IMG/VR virus record: IMGVR_UViG_3300029945_000044
Span: 1-28,740 of that record
DNA from: a virus
DNA length: 28,740 nucleotides
Reading direction: 5' to 3' (one strand)
In this document: piece by piece, positions 18,350-24,789 of the stretch
Numbering within the stretch: the first letter of the stretch is position 1
Layout: every line of letters begins with the position of its first letter
Program-made: the position numbers and the translations under genes
Notes under the pieces: generated by a model
The model's input: the letters and a program-made list of their open reading frames with translations, nothing else
Databases searched by the model: none
What the model was told of the DNA's origin: nothing

Positions 18350-18544
18350 ATGGCACTCAATATTGCTCACATCCCGAAACAAATTATCAGTGATCTGCAA
18401 GAGCGAGGCCACTCGCTCGAGGCTATTGCAGATATGGATCCACAAAAAGCATTTCGCGAGTATTGTGAATGGAATGGCCTAATTCGGTGGGGCGATGCAC
18501 TCTGGGATGCAATGGAAAATCTCAACCGCGCCGAAAAGAAATAA
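18350..18544 (+). CDS. Hypothetical small protein, third of an operon
   Basis: A 64-residue, mostly helical protein (IPKQIISDLQERGHSLEAIA, then DPQKAFREYCEWNGLIRWGD). The middle could form a short helix-turn-helix-like pair, but I see no firm DNA-binding signature. AAGGAAG precedes the ATG, in the same spacer pattern as the preceding gene. No obvious terminator follows. Confidence 0.68.
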   Translation: MALNIAHIPKQIISDLQERGHSLEAIADMDPQKAFREYCEWNGLIRWGDALWDAMENLNRAEKK

Positions 18545-18569
18545 TTCCAGTTTCGTTTTTAAAAGTTTT

Positions 18570-18578
18570 TGGTAAGAT
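18570..18578 (+). promoter_or_regulatory. Possible extended -10 promoter of the transglycosylase gene
   Basis: TGG followed by TAAGAT (18573-18578) is an extended -10-like element 33 bases before the ATG at 18612. No strong -35 is visible. Confidence 0.45.
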
Positions 18579-18611
18579 AAAGTATGGTTGACTTATTTAA
18601 AGGTGTTTATC

Positions 18612-19043
18612 ATGGACTGCCTGAAAATTTGTATTACTTTATTCTGTCTATTCTTTAGTGCCTCTTCAAATGCCGATTGCTTTGAAGAGGCAGCTAATTA
18701 TCAACATGTCAATCAGCTTTTACTGAAAGCTATTGCATGGAAAGAATCCCATAATAAACCTGATGCCATTCATAAAAATGATGATGGCTCAGTCGACATT
18801 GGTATATCCCAGATTAATTCAATTCATTTCTCAGAACTTTCTGAGTATGGTATTAAATCAGATCAACTGTATAATGAGTGCACCAATGTCTATGTTGCGG
18901 CTTGGCTTCTTAAACAAAAGATGGTAAAACACGGGAATACTTGGGCCGCAGTTGGTGCATATCATTCCGAAACCCCAGACAAACGTGAAGCTTATGCTAA
19001 TGATATTAAAGACATCTTGTCTAAATGGGATGACACAAAATAA
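18612..19043 (+). CDS. Exported lytic transglycosylase (SLT/IagB-like)
   Basis: A 143-residue protein. I chose the ATG at 18612 (preceded by AAAGGTG) over an upstream in-frame TTG, because it begins a proper Sec signal peptide: MDCLKICITLFCLFFSASSNADC, written here as MDCLKICITL then FCLFFSASSNADC, with probable cleavage after SNA. The mature part has the SLT goose-lysozyme-like motif: AIAWKESHNKPDAI with the likely catalytic Glu45, then DGSVDIGISQINSIH and WAAVGAYHSETP. It is most like the small periplasmic transglycosylases of the IagB/VirB1 type, which cut peptidoglycan between MurNAc and GlcNAc. In a phage it could be a secreted endolysin that needs no holin pore, or a factor that loosens the wall. 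No holin was seen nearby. Confidence 0.85.
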   Translation: MDCLKICITLFCLFFSASSNADCFEEAANYQHVNQLLLKAIAWKESHNKPDAIHKNDDGSVDIGISQINSIHFSELSEYGIKSDQLYNECTNVYVAAWLLKQKMVKHGNTWAAVGAYHSETPDKREAYANDIKDILSKWDDTK

Positions 19044-19045
19044 AG

Positions 19046-19074
19046 TTTTACTTTTTCAAGATATAGTATATAAT
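19046..19074 (+). promoter_or_regulatory. Sigma-70-type promoter
   Basis: TTTTAC (19046-19051) and TATAAT (19069-19074) with a 17-base spacer, just before the gene at 19104. Confidence 0.65.
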
Positions 19075-19103
19075 GAATCAACATCAACAATCCTGGAAAT
19101 ATC

Positions 19104-19463
19104 ATGTCAAATAAAACGAATCTTACAGTTAAAGAATTTGATGTTTTAGTCGAATCTGAAAAAGCTGAGCCGATATGGGCTCAAGCAGAAAAATCGATTA
19201 TGGCATTGCCTGGGATGATTTTGACCCACAAACCGCCTGGACGCCACCCATCTATCGAAATTGATTATGATGAAGATGAAGAAGATTATACAAAAAAGAT
19301 GGTGTACCTCAAAATGATGAGCAGCGGCGGTGTTACCGATGATGCGAATGGTATTGCATTACAAACACATTTGAAACAGCGCGGCATTGCGTTCATCTCT
19401 AATCGGCCACGCAGCCTTAGTATGTTGATTGTTGATTTTCTGAATGAATTCGTCAATCAATAA
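19104..19463 (+). CDS. Hypothetical protein
   Basis: A 119-residue soluble protein with a Pro/His stretch (THKPPGRHPSIEIDYDEDEE) that runs into an acidic patch, and a helical C-terminus (SMLIVDFLNEFV). No family recognised. It has its own sigma-70-type promoter and is followed by a strong palindromic terminator, so it seems to be a single-gene unit. Confidence 0.65.
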   Translation: MSNKTNLTVKEFDVLVESEKAEPIWAQAEKSIMALPGMILTHKPPGRHPSIEIDYDEDEEDYTKKMVYLKMMSSGGVTDDANGIALQTHLKQRGIAFISNRPRSLSMLIVDFLNEFVNQ

Positions 19464-19499
19464 TGATCTTTGTTTGTTGAAAGCCAGAATAATTTCTAG

Positions 19500-19525
19500 A
19501 AAAGAGACCTGATCAGGTCTCTTTT
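19500..19525 (+). terminator. Palindromic terminator before the homocitrate synthase gene
   Basis: A perfect palindrome, AAAAGAGACCTGA with TCAGGTCTCTTTT, with A and T runs on its two sides so it could work in both directions. It separates the early-type unit from the late promoter that follows. Confidence 0.85.
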
Positions 19526-19531
19526 CGGGCA

Positions 19532-19539
19532 TATAAATA
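19532..19539 (+). promoter_or_regulatory. T4-type late promoter of the homocitrate synthase gene
   Basis: Exact TATAAATA, 24 bases before the ATG at 19564 and seven bases after the terminator. The placement implies that the metabolic gene is made late in infection, together with the virion genes. Confidence 0.7.
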
Positions 19540-19563
19540 TTGCATATACTTACAATACAAGTT

Positions 19564-20679
19564 ATGCAAAATCCAATTATTAATGATACAACTCTTCGTG
19601 ATGGTGAACAAACTGCTGGTGTAGCCTTCACAACAAAAGAAAAATGTGATATAGCTCAAGCTTTATCTGATGCTGGAGTTCCAGAATTAGAAATAGGAAT
19701 TCCTATTATGGGCGACGATGAGATTGAATGTATTCAAGCTATCACTTCATTAAATCTCAATTCCAAATTAATGGTCTGGGGTCGTCTAACAGATTCGGAT
19801 CTTAATGCGGCATTACAATGTACACCAGACATTATCCATCTTTCTATTCCTGTATCGGATATTCATCTCCAATATAAACTCAGACAATCTAGAGAATGGG
19901 TTCTTGATGAAATTACCAGGGTTATTGGTAAAGCAGTCAAGACAGGATATAAAATATCCCTAGGTCTTGAAGATTCATCAAGAGCAGATCTTTCATTTTT
20001 AATCAAGGTTGCTAAACGAGCTCAACAGGTTGGAGCTTCCAGAATTCGGTTTGCTGATACTCTAGGTGTTTTAGATCCATTTTCTACCTATGAAAGTATT
20101 TCTAGAATATTAGAGATTGTTGATATTGAGCTTGAAATTCATGCTCATGATGATCTTGGATTAGCAACAGCAAATACCTTGGCAGCTTTAAAAGCTGGGG
20201 CTACTCATGCTAATACCACAGTAAATGGACTTGGCGAGCGTGCCGGTAATGCTGCACTAGAAGAAATAGTCATGGGCGTTAAGCATCTCTATAACACCGA
20301 TAGTGGGATCGATCCAAAAGCCTTACTTGGTATATCACGGCTCGTCGAGAAAGCCTCAGGGCGCAGTGTAGCGACTAATAAGAGCATTGTAGGTGCTGGA
20401 GTCTTTTCTCACGAGGCTGGAATTCATACTGATGGTTTGGCTAAGAATATTTTGACATATCAAGGATTCGATCCGGCTGAACTTGGCCGGACACATTCGA
20501 TAGTACTTGGTAAGCATTCTGGGTCTCAGGGTATTCGTAAAGCCTATGAGTTGCTTGGATTATTTCCTACTGAAAGACAAGTTAGATTGTTATTAACTGA
20601 TGTTAGAAATCATGCTATGGAATTTAAATGTGAACCCTCTGAACAAGATTTGAAAAGATTTCTTTTTGCTATACGATAA
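19564..20679 (+). CDS. nifV: Homocitrate synthase (NifV-like)
   Basis: A 371-residue protein with the full catalytic core of the homocitrate/isopropylmalate synthase family, which condenses acetyl-CoA with 2-oxoglutarate (homocitrate) or another 2-oxoacid. Motifs: [16 protein letters not shown] (7-22), [28 protein letters not shown] (metal-binding H193 and H195), [16 protein letters not shown] and GIHTDGL, then SIVLGKHSG. From recall, the wording is closest to nitrogenase NifV (ELEIGIP, SRADL, GAGVFxHEAGIH). It lacks the long C-terminal regulatory domain of LeuA, as NifV does. The ATG at 19564 was preferred to an upstream TTG; no clear Shine-Dalgarno is visible. No other nif gene is present. 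Related 2-oxoacid specificities (lysine-pathway homocitrate, citramalate) cannot be ruled out by eye. Confidence 0.88.
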   Translation: MQNPIINDTTLRDGEQTAGVAFTTKEKCDIAQALSDAGVPELEIGIPIMGDDEIECIQAITSLNLNSKLMVWGRLTDSDLNAALQCTPDIIHLSIPVSDIHLQYKLRQSREWVLDEITRVIGKAVKTGYKISLGLEDSSRADLSFLIKVAKRAQQVGASRIRFADTLGVLDPFSTYESISRILEIVDIELEIHAHDDLGLATANTLAALKAGATHANTTVNGLGERAGNAALEEIVMGVKHLYNTDSGIDPKALLGISRLVEKASGRSVATNKSIVGAGVFSHEAGIHTDGLAKNILTYQGFDPAELGRTHSIVLGKHSGSQGIRKAYELLGLFPTERQVRLLLTDVRNHAMEFKCEPSEQDLKRFLFAIR

Positions 20680-20682
20680 ATA
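20675..20682 (+). promoter_or_regulatory. Possible variant late promoter overlapping a stop codon
   Basis: GATAAATA, one mismatch from the late octamer, contains the stop codon of the homocitrate synthase gene and lies 25 bases before the ADP-ribosyltransferase start. Confidence 0.42.
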
Positions 20683-20707
20683 CTTGGCACACTATAATAA
20701 TACGCCA

Positions 20708-21886
20708 ATGAAAGTATCAGATATTTTTCTCCTTGCCGAATCTAAAGAAATTATGACAGTCCTAGCTCGTCCATTAAATAAAATGGAAGCTAAACTAGCT
20801 CAAGAATTCCAAGGTCTATGTTCAGTTATCCATGATTATATTGTTGGTGATAAATCAAAAGAATCATGGACCGATCAACATGTTAAAGAATTAATTAGGT
20901 CCCTTAAAAAATTCAAACGTTTCACATTTATGGACCATGCTATCAAAGAACTAGAAGACTGTATTTCTGCATTTGGTAAGATGGGACAAGCTCGTGAGAA
21001 TATGGTTAAGCATCGAACTAAGATGAATAAACATTCAGATGATATTCTTGCTGCTATGTTAGCTGGAGATTTAGATAAAGTTCATGATGTTTCGACTGCA
21101 TTAGGTGCACTATTAGATCAAATAGATGCACACGTAGATGTCAACGAGAAAGCAAAACGCCAAATGAAACAAACTTTCACTAGAGAGAATATGGGTTTCT
21201 TTAGTGGTGGATCAACAGATATTATAGATATCATTGATGGCAATATGTATAAAAAGATTATCGAACTTGATTTCACAAGTGATATTTTTACATACACAAA
21301 TTTCCCAGTTAATAAGATGGCTGAAAATCTAAAATATCTTATCGCATTTATGCTCAATTTGTCAACCACTGATAAGCCAAAACGAATTGATAGTAATGAT
21401 GAATTTAGAAAATATTTAATGTTATCTAAAGCAGGTAGTGATTCATATAAAACATTAATGGATCTAGTTCAAAATTATCTTCAATCAAATAATAAGACCT
21501 TGATTCCTAAAATTATGTCTTATATTGAAGATCATCCTGAAATCCGGGATGCTAATAATAAGGCTAAAAAGAAAATTAAAACAGTTTATCGTGGAGTTCC
21601 GGCTGATAAAGACGAACGTACCATTTCATCAGCCAAAGCAGTATTATTAGATAAAAAAGAAAAAGTTGTTGCTACCTCGCCAAGTAAACATGCTGCAATG
21701 AATTTTGCTCTTCAAAAAGGACATCTAGATTCAGTACGACGTTCTGAACTTGGTTATCTAATTGAATATGAAGTTGATTTTAATTCGATTGTATTAGTAA
21801 CATATATACTTGGTACTGCTTACAATGAAAAAGAAATTTTAATAGATGCAAGTAAAGCTAAAGTTGTACAAATAGAGGAAGTATAA
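20708..21886 (+). CDS. ADP-ribosyltransferase with capsid-targeting-like leader
   Basis: A 392-residue protein from the ATG at 20708 (an upstream TTG overlapping the previous gene is unlikely). The leader MKVSDIFLLAE followed by S has the form of T4 internal-protein leaders (MKTYQEFIAE, from memory), which are cut after Glu by the prohead protease. Residues about 20-285 are helical and unrecognised. The C-terminal domain has the R-S-E signature: KTVYRG (R295), VVATSPSKHAAMNFA (S324) and YNEKEILIDASKAKVV (E374, E376). I infer a packaged, injected arginine-type ADP-ribosyltransferase similar in use to T4 Alt. The catalytic domain is at the C-terminus, as in Alt. Host target unknown. The stop overlaps the next start (TAATG). 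Confidence 0.8.
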   Translation: MKVSDIFLLAESKEIMTVLARPLNKMEAKLAQEFQGLCSVIHDYIVGDKSKESWTDQHVKELIRSLKKFKRFTFMDHAIKELEDCISAFGKMGQARENMVKHRTKMNKHSDDILAAMLAGDLDKVHDVSTALGALLDQIDAHVDVNEKAKRQMKQTFTRENMGFFSGGSTDIIDIIDGNMYKKIIELDFTSDIFTYTNFPVNKMAENLKYLIAFMLNLSTTDKPKRIDSNDEFRKYLMLSKAGSDSYKTLMDLVQNYLQSNNKTLIPKIMSYIEDHPEIRDANNKAKKKIKTVYRGVPADKDERTISSAKAVLLDKKEKVVATSPSKHAAMNFALQKGHLDSVRRSELGYLIEYEVDFNSIVLVTYILGTAYNEKEILIDASKAKVVQIEEV

Positions 21887-22341
21887 TGAGTGAAAACAAA
21901 GCATTTAAAGTTAATACATATGGAACTAGCCCCTTAACAATATTTTCTTCCATGGACAATATTACATTAAGATTTGGTAGTGAACTTCCAACAGAAATAG
22001 AACATCCATTTAAAGATACATTTGATGTATATGTTGACTCTAGAGATAAAAATTGGAAAGAATTGGAAAGAATTATGAAGCATAATGGTGCTTCGGATAA
22101 AGAACTTGAAGAAACTAGAAAAAAGTTTAATAGTGAATCTTTAGCAGAATTAAGATCTACTCATAGAGATTTAATGAACAACAAAATAAAAGAAGTGACT
22201 GCTGTATTATCTAAAATGAGTATTGCTTTTACTAATGTAGCCAAACAAAAATTACTTGAAGTCATACATACTTCCGACGAAGCTAATAAAAAATTAGAAG
22301 AAAGTATTGCTGAACTTGCTAAGAGCTACGCCAACCAATGA
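21886..22341 (+). CDS. Hypothetical helical protein
   Basis: A 151-residue, charged, mainly helical protein, likely coiled-coil in parts (KELERIMKHNGASDKELEET; a helix from about 95 to the end). No family recognised, no membrane segment and no targeting leader. It begins on the last base of the ADP-ribosyltransferase gene, with AGAGGAAG just upstream as a strong ribosome-binding site, so the two are translated together. It might be an immunity, chaperone or companion protein for its neighbour, but only position suggests that. Confidence 0.65.
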   Translation: MSENKAFKVNTYGTSPLTIFSSMDNITLRFGSELPTEIEHPFKDTFDVYVDSRDKNWKELERIMKHNGASDKELEETRKKFNSESLAELRSTHRDLMNNKIKEVTAVLSKMSIAFTNVAKQKLLEVIHTSDEANKKLEESIAELAKSYANQ

Positions 22342-22351
22342 AAGTATCAAT

Positions 22352-22777
22352 ATGAAAACATTTAAACAATTTTTGAGTGAAAGTAAACAATATCCTCCAG
22401 AACAAGTTATTGCAGCTTTCACTCAATTGTATAAAGAAACTGGTAATTCTTTAGATGGTGGAGAATGTGGAGATGCCGCATTCATGTATCATCTCCTTAA
22501 TTCTGAGTTCGAGTACTATGGAATTCTAAGTGATGATGAAGATGAAAACTTAGCTCATATCGTAGTCAAGTATAATGGCAAACTCTATGATGGGCAAGGC
22601 GAACTGAATGACAAATATGAATACCAACCAGTCAAATTCAATAAAGGCTCTAATTTTCATACAAGCACATATGAAGACGATGCTGGCCATGAATCTGCTG
22701 TTGGCGGCGGTGATGGGCATGGCCAACCACATGATAAAGCAACATACAGAAAACTCTTGGCCATCTTAGAAAAATAA
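22352..22777 (+). CDS. Papain-like fold protein with capsid-targeting-like leader
   Basis: A 141-residue protein from the ATG at 22352; an in-frame start at 22307 lies inside the previous gene. The leader MKTFKQFLSE followed by S is very close in form to T4 internal-protein leaders with cleavage after Glu. The body carries a possible Cys-His-Asp triad: GGECGDAAFMYHLL (C39), AHIVVKYNGKLYDGQGE (H69, D80). The order and the H-x-V...G-x-x-YD-x-x-G wording match small papain/transglutaminase-like proteins seen in phages, so a protease, amidase or transglutaminase activity is possible. A His/Gly-rich stretch (GHESAVGGGDGHGQPHD) follows. I infer an injected internal protein; the enzyme activity is unproven. 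Confidence 0.62.
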   Translation: MKTFKQFLSESKQYPPEQVIAAFTQLYKETGNSLDGGECGDAAFMYHLLNSEFEYYGILSDDEDENLAHIVVKYNGKLYDGQGELNDKYEYQPVKFNKGSNFHTSTYEDDAGHESAVGGGDGHGQPHDKATYRKLLAILEK

Positions 22778-22797
22778 CAAACGTAAAATACCTTTTG

Positions 22798-22806
22798 TGT
22801 TATAAT
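22798..22806 (+). promoter_or_regulatory. Extended -10 promoter before the structured region
   Basis: TGT followed by TATAAT (22801-22806), the same element as at 17767. No protein gene of normal size begins in the next 580 bases, so its transcript would be mostly the structured stretch 22890-23340. Confidence 0.62.
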
Positions 22807-22832
22807 ATTCACATAATTAAAATAATAAATTT

Positions 22833-22895
22833 ATGATATCGAATTTGTATCTCTGCATTTTTGTAACACTTCTGTTTGTGATCTTTCTTTCATGA
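22833..22895 (+). CDS. Possible 20-residue hydrophobic peptide
   Basis: An ATG 27 bases after the promoter box opens a short frame, MISNLYLCIFVTLLFVIFLS, that is one continuous hydrophobic segment. There is no Shine-Dalgarno sequence, and AT-rich DNA yields such frames by chance. It could be a tiny membrane peptide or simply the 5' part of the RNA described next. Confidence 0.2.
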   Translation: MISNLYLCIFVTLLFVIFLS

Positions 22896-23340
22896 TCTTA
22901 ATTTAAGAAATTTTTTAGGGACTCCAACCCTTTAATTAAGACGTTCAATATGTGCGTGCGTGGAGTATGAAAGCGTATGTGCTACAGGCCTTAGCACACT
23001 AGTAATAGTAAATTATGGCGGCCCTCTCGACATTATAAAAACTAAAGTCATCCGAGCTTCGGGGCACACTGATGTAAGCGCATCAGAAATAAACAGCAAA
23101 ACTCTTTAAATCCTTCCCTAACGGGTATTCATTGTGGTACGTTCCACTGCTGATAATTGGCGGCCAAAATTCGACCTTCGGTAAGTCGAAATATACTGTC
23201 GTCCGCTTTACGACTATTCACCACAGACCATTTTGTCAATAGAATTTCGTAGCAGAATCTTTTTGATTCTGAACTTTTTCATCCTATATTCTTTCTATTA
23301 TAGGTGATAGAGAAGAAGCTCGGCTATCCCGAAAATACTA
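22890..23340 (+). ncRNA. Candidate large structured RNA
   Basis: No supported ORF, but many stems in series: ACTCCA 22921-22926 with TGGAGT 22961-22966; TGTGCTA 22978-22984 with TAGCACA 22992-22998; CCGA/TCGG at 23052-23062; CTGATG/CATCAG at 23069-23086; TTCGAC 23170-23175 with GTCGAA 23185-23190, capped by C(TTCG)G; GTCGT/ACGAC at 23198-23214; CAGAATC/GATTCTG at 23253-23271; CCTATA/TATAGG at 23283-23304. Longer-range complements exist (TGTGGT 23133 with ACCACA 23220; CCGAGCT 23052 with AGCTCGG 23317). A host-type promoter lies upstream. Large ornate RNAs of phages (GOLLD, ROOL) are the obvious comparison; I cannot assign a class. Pairings were found by eye, not by energy calculation. Confidence 0.5.
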
Positions 23341-23396
23341 ATAAATAAAAGAAACATAAATTAAACATAAATTAAAGTAACAGAAATATTATCTGA

Positions 23397-24200
23397 AGCA
23401 ACTCGACCATATGGTCGAGTTGGGCTAAGAGCGGTGAGTACAAGGCCAGAATAGTTCTTGGGGAAATATATGATATTAAGAATGATCATGAATTTTCTAA
23501 AGATGTCCTAACTAAGCTACAGAAACAAGCCAAAGAAAAATTAGCTAAGATGGCTGAAGAACATCCAACCCACCTCATGTTCAAAGATGTAAAAACCGCA
23601 TCTGAATATATGAAAAAAATGGAGCTTCCAAATTGGCCATTGGCTATAGAAAAGGCTACTGGTAACGGATGGGGTCCTAGTCGCAAAACTGCAATTACCT
23701 CTGGTGATGTTAGTATGAAAATTCCCGGATATGAGGATATTAAGATCACTGATATGGGTGATGGTAAGATCATGGTTCATGTTGATGCTACAACTGGCCG
23801 GACACTTGGAGCAATTGGCGAGGTTGCCTATCTTGACAATGCAGAGCATGATAAAATCAAGACTCTGGTGAGTGATACTACTTTAAATGAATTGCAAAAA
23901 GATTCATGGAAGGTGCGCAGCATTATCAGTAATCAAAATGAATTGTGTGATTGCCTTAATGGTGTAAGTGGTGTGTGGAATATTAAAGATGATTATAGCC
24001 CTGCTCCCACGATTTATAGTTTTGAACAAATGCAGGAAAAACATGATGCACTGAGTGCCAAACTTGAACTGGTTGAAAAACTAAGTAGCCTTATACTAGG
24101 ACAAACTGTGGTTTTCAAAATTCAGGAATTCAATGGATTTGAGTGTAACTTTTATGAGTCTAATTTTTTTAAGCATTTAAAAAATTTTTATATGAACTAA
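23397..24200 (+). CDS. Hypothetical protein, 5' end uncertain
   Basis: The first in-frame ATG is at 23550 (216 residues to the stop), but the frame is open and protein-like from 23397: about 40 residues before that ATG read SGEYKARIVLGEIYDIKNDH and continue as a charged helix, with no usual start codon. The gene either starts at a non-standard codon or has lost its 5' end beside the palindrome. The middle (SRKTAITSGDVSMKIPGYED, GKIMVHVDATTGRTLGAIGE) is beta-rich. The C-terminus, IYSFEQMQ...KLELVEKLSSLILGQ, aligns with that of the next gene (IYTDEQFE...KLKVIEEMLSLLLEQ), so the two share a domain. No family recognised. A strong terminator follows the stop directly. Confidence 0.55.
   Translation, partial: SNSTIWSSWAKSGEYKARIVLGEIYDIKNDHEFSKDVLTKLQKQAKEKLAKMAEEHPTHLMFKDVKTASEYMKKMELPNWPLAIEKATGNGWGPSRKTAITSGDVSMKIPGYEDIKITDMGDGKIMVHVDATTGRTLGAIGEVAYLDNAEHDKIKTLVSDTTLNELQKDSWKVRSIISNQNELCDCLNGVSGVWNIKDDYSPAPTIYSFEQMQEKHDALSAKLELVEKLSSLILGQTVVFKIQEFNGFECNFYESNFFKHLKNFYMN
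23399..23422 (+). repeat. Perfect 24-bp palindrome
   Basis: CAACTCGACCAT and its exact reverse complement meet without a spacer at 23410/23411. No T run follows, so it is not a standard terminator. It lies between the structured region and the gene at 23550, at the point where the frame of that gene opens. It could be an operator, a cleavage or recombination site, or the last helix of the upstream RNA. Confidence 0.8.
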
Positions 24201-24230
24201 AGCCTGCAATTCTCATTGCAGGCTTTTTTA
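24199..24230 (+). terminator. Rho-independent terminator
   Basis: AAAGCCTGCAAT (24199-24210), loop TCTC, ATTGCAGGCTTT (24215-24226), then T residues. It overlaps the stop codon of the gene ending at 24200. Confidence 0.92.
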
Positions 24231-24259
24231 TTTTTTATCATGATACATTGCTATATGTA

Positions 24260-24268
24260 TGGTATAAT
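24260..24268 (+). promoter_or_regulatory. Extended -10 promoter
   Basis: TGG followed by TATAAT (24263-24268), 31 bases before the gene at 24300 and just after a terminator; the -35 region is poor. Confidence 0.7.
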
Positions 24269-24299
24269 GGACTATTCCATTTGATTTATAGAGGCACAC

Positions 24300-24740
24300 A
24301 TGAGCATTCATCGTTACCAGTTTAGTGGTGTTCTGGCTCAACCGGCGAAGGTTGAAAAAACTGCACTTTTTTCAGGCAAACTGCTCGATCTTCAAGATGC
24401 CTTTGAAGTTATTTTTGATAATTCCAAACATCCCGCCATTGCTGCCAAAATGACTAAGGCATTGCGGCGTGAACTTAAACGTGAACAGGAAAAACTGGCG
24501 ACCATCATGACCCCCGATATTATTTATGGGGTGACATTTAATGGACAAACTGGAGAGGCATTTGAGGTGCCCTATGGGCAAGCTCCAAAACGCACTATTT
24601 ATACTGATGAACAGTTTGAAATCATGAACAAACTGATGCACGATAAACTTAAGGTCATTGAAGAAATGCTAAGCTTGCTGCTTGAACAGAGTATTCATTT
24701 TACATTGAGTCAGATTAACGACATGGAATACTGGCATTAA
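24300..24740 (+). CDS. Hypothetical protein, paralogue of the upstream gene's C-terminus
   Basis: A 146-residue soluble, helical protein with a basic middle (AKMTKALRRELKREQEKLAT) and a C-terminal helix domain that matches the end of the preceding gene (shared IY-x-x-EQ, then KL-x-x-x-E-x-L-S-x-L-x-L-x-Q-x-x-x-F). GAGG before the ATG is a good ribosome-binding site. It stands alone between a terminator plus promoter upstream and the internal-protein-like gene downstream. Its early-type promoter suggests early expression. Function unknown. Confidence 0.66.
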   Translation: MSIHRYQFSGVLAQPAKVEKTALFSGKLLDLQDAFEVIFDNSKHPAIAAKMTKALRRELKREQEKLATIMTPDIIYGVTFNGQTGEAFEVPYGQAPKRTIYTDEQFEIMNKLMHDKLKVIEEMLSLLLEQSIHFTLSQINDMEYWH

Positions 24741-24789
24741 TTTGTATCAATTACACTTAAGTATCATTTTTACATCTTTTTTTTATAAA

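Noticed and set aside
18588-18611. TTG start for the transglycosylase
   Set aside because: It would put extra residues before a complete signal peptide; the ATG at 18612 has AAAGGTG at the right distance.
19480-20700. Host-derived nif island captured with the homocitrate synthase gene
   Set aside because: No other nitrogen-fixation gene, regulatory site or host-like flank is present; the gene is a single unit between a phage-type terminator and a late promoter.
22890-23430. Group I intron in the structured region
   Set aside because: CACAGACC near 23222 and ATATGGTC at 23410 faintly recall the R and S core elements, but they are nearly 190 bases apart, ATATGGTC lies in a self-complementary palindrome, no P/Q elements were found, and no interrupted gene joins across it.
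22778-23430. tRNA or tmRNA
   Set aside because: No cloverleaf with T-arm GGTTCGAATCC, no CCA-bearing acceptor pair and no tag reading frame were seen; other TTCGA matches in the window lie in coding sequence.
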